Source: Candidatus Omnitrophota bacterium
GTDB lineage: Bacteria; Omnitrophota; Gorgyraeia; Gygaellales; Profunditerraquicolaceae
Assembly: GCA_028716305.1 (NCBI GenBank)
Contig: JAQUQA010000073.1
Coordinates: 1-6,301 of the forward strand
Direction: 5' to 3'
DNA length: 6,301 bases
Below the pieces are notes generated by a model that was not told the origin of the DNA, ran no database searches, and saw nothing but the letters and a program-made list of their open reading frames with translations. The translations under genes and the position numbers were made by a program. Below are positions 4,826-6,301 of this stretch, one piece after another. How positions within the stretch are numbered: the first letter of the stretch is position 1; each line of letters begins with the position of its first letter.

Positions 4826-5503
4826 TTAGTGGTTCGTGCTCCAGTTCATCCGCCTGTCCACAATCCTCTCGTCGGACGGCACATCGCTGTAATACCGGTA
4901 TTGCCCCTCGGGATCGCGGTAGGAATGCTGCACAATATCGACCTCCGGGATCTGCGTCTCGAGTATCTCCTTGCGGCGGGAATACCGGTCATTGGTAATA
5001 TTCGAGCTGGTCTCATTCTTGTTGTAATCTTCGGTGTACTCCAGCTGCGAACGCGAATTAATATAAAATTCATTGGGCAGTTCCCCGTGTTCCCTCTCGT
5101 CGTCATTAATTCTCGCCACCAAGGCATCCTTGGGAAAGACGCTGTCTCCAGGGCTCTCGCCACCCCGTTCTTCATATGCGCCTTCAGTAGGAACCGCCCA
5201 AAATACGCTGGCATCGGCATTCATCGTCTGGGTCACTCCTTTGGCATAACCACCTTCTAAATCAACGTGTCTGCGGTCTTCCACCTGAAACATCTGTACT
5301 GAAGCCCCGGGGCTTTCAGATTCCGCCCCCTGATAGGTATTGGCCTTTTGCAGCGCGCGGCGAAAACTCTCCATCTTCACATATTGCTGATCGTTGAGCC
5401 GCTGGACATAAGCGATCAGGGCCCCCAGCACCACCACGATAATCGCGGCAAACAATGCCATCTCTAATATCGCCTGTCCTCTTTTAAGCTTCAGCCGTTG
5501 CAT
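4826..5503 (-). CDS. TadE-like prepilin with large hydrophilic C-terminal domain
   Basis: I place the start at the ATG at 5503, one base after the previous stop, with AGGAGA seven bases upstream. A longer in-frame extension to 5602 overlaps the upstream gene and precedes the prepilin leader. The 225-residue product begins MQRLKLKRG|QAILEMALFAAIIVVVLGALIAY, a canonical Gly(-1)/Glu(+5) prepilin signature with the helix at about 15-33. RLNDQQYVKMESFRRALQKA continues the pilin alpha-helix. Residues 55-225 are polar, rich in Glu, Asp, Arg, Tyr and Ser, and contain no cysteine. YAKGVTQT (86-93) resembles the Y..GATKG motif of two other operon members. This is probably a minor pilin or pseudopilin with a surface-exposed domain of unknown fold. 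Confidence 0.88.
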   Translation of the reverse strand: MQRLKLKRGQAILEMALFAAIIVVVLGALIAYVQRLNDQQYVKMESFRRALQKANTYQGAESESPGASVQMFQVEDRRHVDLEGGYAKGVTQTMNADASVFWAVPTEGAYEERGGESPGDSVFPKDALVARINDDEREHGELPNEFYINSRSQLEYTEDYNKNETSSNITNDRYSRRKEILETQIPEVDIVQHSYRDPEGQYRYYSDVPSDERIVDRRMNWSTNH

Positions 5504-5504
5504 C

Positions 5505-5996
5505 TTAATCTCTCCTCGGCGGATCAATATAACCATCCTCGGCCTTGATAAATTTCGGCACATACACCGGGGCCTTATCCGGGTCCTCATACTTGAATTC
5601 ATTCAGAGGATCAAACGACCAACCATACTCTCCGCCACTAATCCTGCCTCCGGGCGATTGCTTGGTTTCCCAGCCTTCCATGGTCAGGCTGCGCGAACCG
5701 TCTTCCCCGCCCTGCTGCCTGACGGTGTTTTCAGAATAAGTCGTGGTCATCCCGCTAAGTTGATAAACCCCGCCCGGCTCAACTAGCTGCCGACTGCCTG
5801 AAGCATTCATCGGGACAAACCCGCCTTCCTGTTCTGTGCCGATAAAATGATCGGTTAAGGCCGCCATCTTCCCCTGCAGCCCTCTTTTATAATAAACACT
5901 AGCCAGGGCGATGGCTCCGACGACCACCGTAAATAAGGTAGCGTATTCGATCAGGGCCATGCCATTTTTCCGGGAAGATATTTTTTTTAGTAACAT
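5505..5996 (-). CDS. Flp-type prepilin-like protein
   Basis: The 163-residue protein carries MLLKKISSRKNG|MALIEYATLFTVVVGAIALASVYYKR. Gly12 at -1, Glu17 at +5 and Tyr18 form the Glu-Tyr pair typical of Flp pilins, followed by one hydrophobic helix (about 18-36). True Flp pilins are usually only 50-80 residues, so the extra ~110-residue Gly/Ser/Pro-rich tail makes this a pilin-like fusion or minor pilin rather than a standard major Flp. The ATG at 5996 has AGGTG seven bases upstream and lies eight nt after the preceding stop. Its own stop is separated from the next start by one base, which implies coupled translation. Confidence 0.87.
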   Translation of the reverse strand: MLLKKISSRKNGMALIEYATLFTVVVGAIALASVYYKRGLQGKMAALTDHFIGTEQEGGFVPMNASGSRQLVEPGGVYQLSGMTTTYSENTVRQQGGEDGSRSLTMEGWETKQSPGGRISGGEYGWSFDPLNEFKYEDPDKAPVYVPKFIKAEDGYIDPPRRD

Positions 5997-6004
5997 ATCA
6001 GCAC

Positions 6005-6301
6005 CTACATCCTGTTAGGTTCTCTATCCTTGGAGAGAACATCTTCCTGCCGGTCAATGGTCTTCTCGGAGTAGCTTTCGGCAGTAACGTTTTTCTCCTG
6101 GGAAACCGCTTCTTCCATAATTTCAGTATAAACGCGGGTCTGCCCTTTTGTCGCTCCGTAAGAATAAATAAAATCCTGTTCGGGCTGCTGGTCCGCCTTG
6201 GTATCATAGTCGGCCTCCGGGACGCTCACCGGGACTTTAAGAAAACCGACGTCCGGCACTACCCGGGAACGGTTATGGGGATACGCCGGGTCATGGCTGA
6301 T
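6005..6301 (-). CDS. C-terminal part of an operon protein, 5' end outside window
   Basis: The frame is open from the right edge (ISHDPAYPHNRSRVVPDVGF...) to a TAG at 6005, giving 98 residues without a convincing internal start. A GTG at 6259 is in frame but lacks a ribosome site. The sequence is hydrophilic, with no membrane segment in the visible part, and ends in a Glu/Lys/Ser-rich tail (EEAVSQEKNVTAESYSEK). It contains YSYGATKGQT, close to YEKGATKG in the last gene of the operon. It is therefore likely the soluble C-terminus of another pilin-like protein whose helix lies outside the window. Confidence 0.75.
   Translation of the reverse strand: MSHDPAYPHNRSRVVPDVGFLKVPVSVPEADYDTKADQQPEQDFIYSYGATKGQTRVYTEIMEEAVSQEKNVTAESYSEKTIDRQEDVLSKDREPNRM

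Noticed and set aside
5504..5602. N-terminal extension of the 225-residue prepilin
   Set aside because: It lies entirely within the upstream gene in another frame. The ATG at 5503 has a good AGGAGA site and gives a canonical prepilin leader.
6005..6259. Complete 84-residue gene starting at GTG 6259
   Set aside because: The frame is open to the window edge, no ribosome site precedes 6259, and the piece lacks the helix expected of its neighbours. A truncated larger gene is more likely.

Overview
The window most likely comes from an uncultured Gram-negative bacterium, possibly Candidatus Omnitrophota or a relative. That placement is an inference from the architecture: a long run of small TadE/Flp-like prepilins with unusual soluble domains, moderate GC, good Shine-Dalgarno sites and a cyclic-di-GMP riboswitch. 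No gene here fixes the phylum. The window holds a minus-strand pilin-like operon on the right (6301 down to 1746), a convergent plus-strand gene for a secreted Pro/Gly-rich repeat protein (1164-1634), a repeat-rich non-coding region (about 431-1160), and at the left edge a divergent, riboswitch-controlled gene for a secreted protein that runs out of the window.

The right operon has seven genes, mostly overlapping or separated by 30 bases or fewer. In transcription order they are: the C-terminal part of an unidentified protein; a Flp-type prepilin-like protein (G|MALIEY); a 225-residue TadE-like prepilin (G|QAILE); an 82-residue TadE-like prepilin (G|QSSLE); a 438-residue TadG-like protein with the N-terminal Tad motif; a 294-residue secreted protein with a duplicated FY...GW domain and a CPxC insert; and a 190-residue pilin-like protein whose C-terminus is a long coiled coil bracketed by two cysteines. 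Together they look like structural and minor subunits of a Tad/Flp-type pilus or pseudopilus. No ATPase, platform protein, secretin or prepilin peptidase is visible. A perfect 14-bp hairpin at 1662-1695 separates this operon from the convergent plus-strand gene and probably terminates both.

The left part is regulatory. On the minus strand at 345-430 lies a clear GEMM-I (cyclic di-GMP class I) aptamer. Its 3' half is also the 5' arm of an 18-position terminator hairpin followed by a U-tract, so ligand binding should prevent termination (an ON switch) and allow expression of the signal-peptide protein starting at 230. A TTGACA/TACTTT promoter lies upstream of the aptamer. Between this promoter and the plus-strand gene are six copies of a 13-bp dyad, GAGAAACGTTCTC, in both orientations. 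Four of them pair into two large inverted repeats on either side of an AT-rich core with TGGACATT repeats. This looks like an operator array or another protein-binding locus.

A reasonable reading is a surface-structure locus in which c-di-GMP controls at least one secreted component beside a Tad-like pilin cluster, with a further DNA-binding regulator acting between the divergent genes. The riboswitch, the terminators and the prepilin signatures are directly visible. The functional links between them are inferred.
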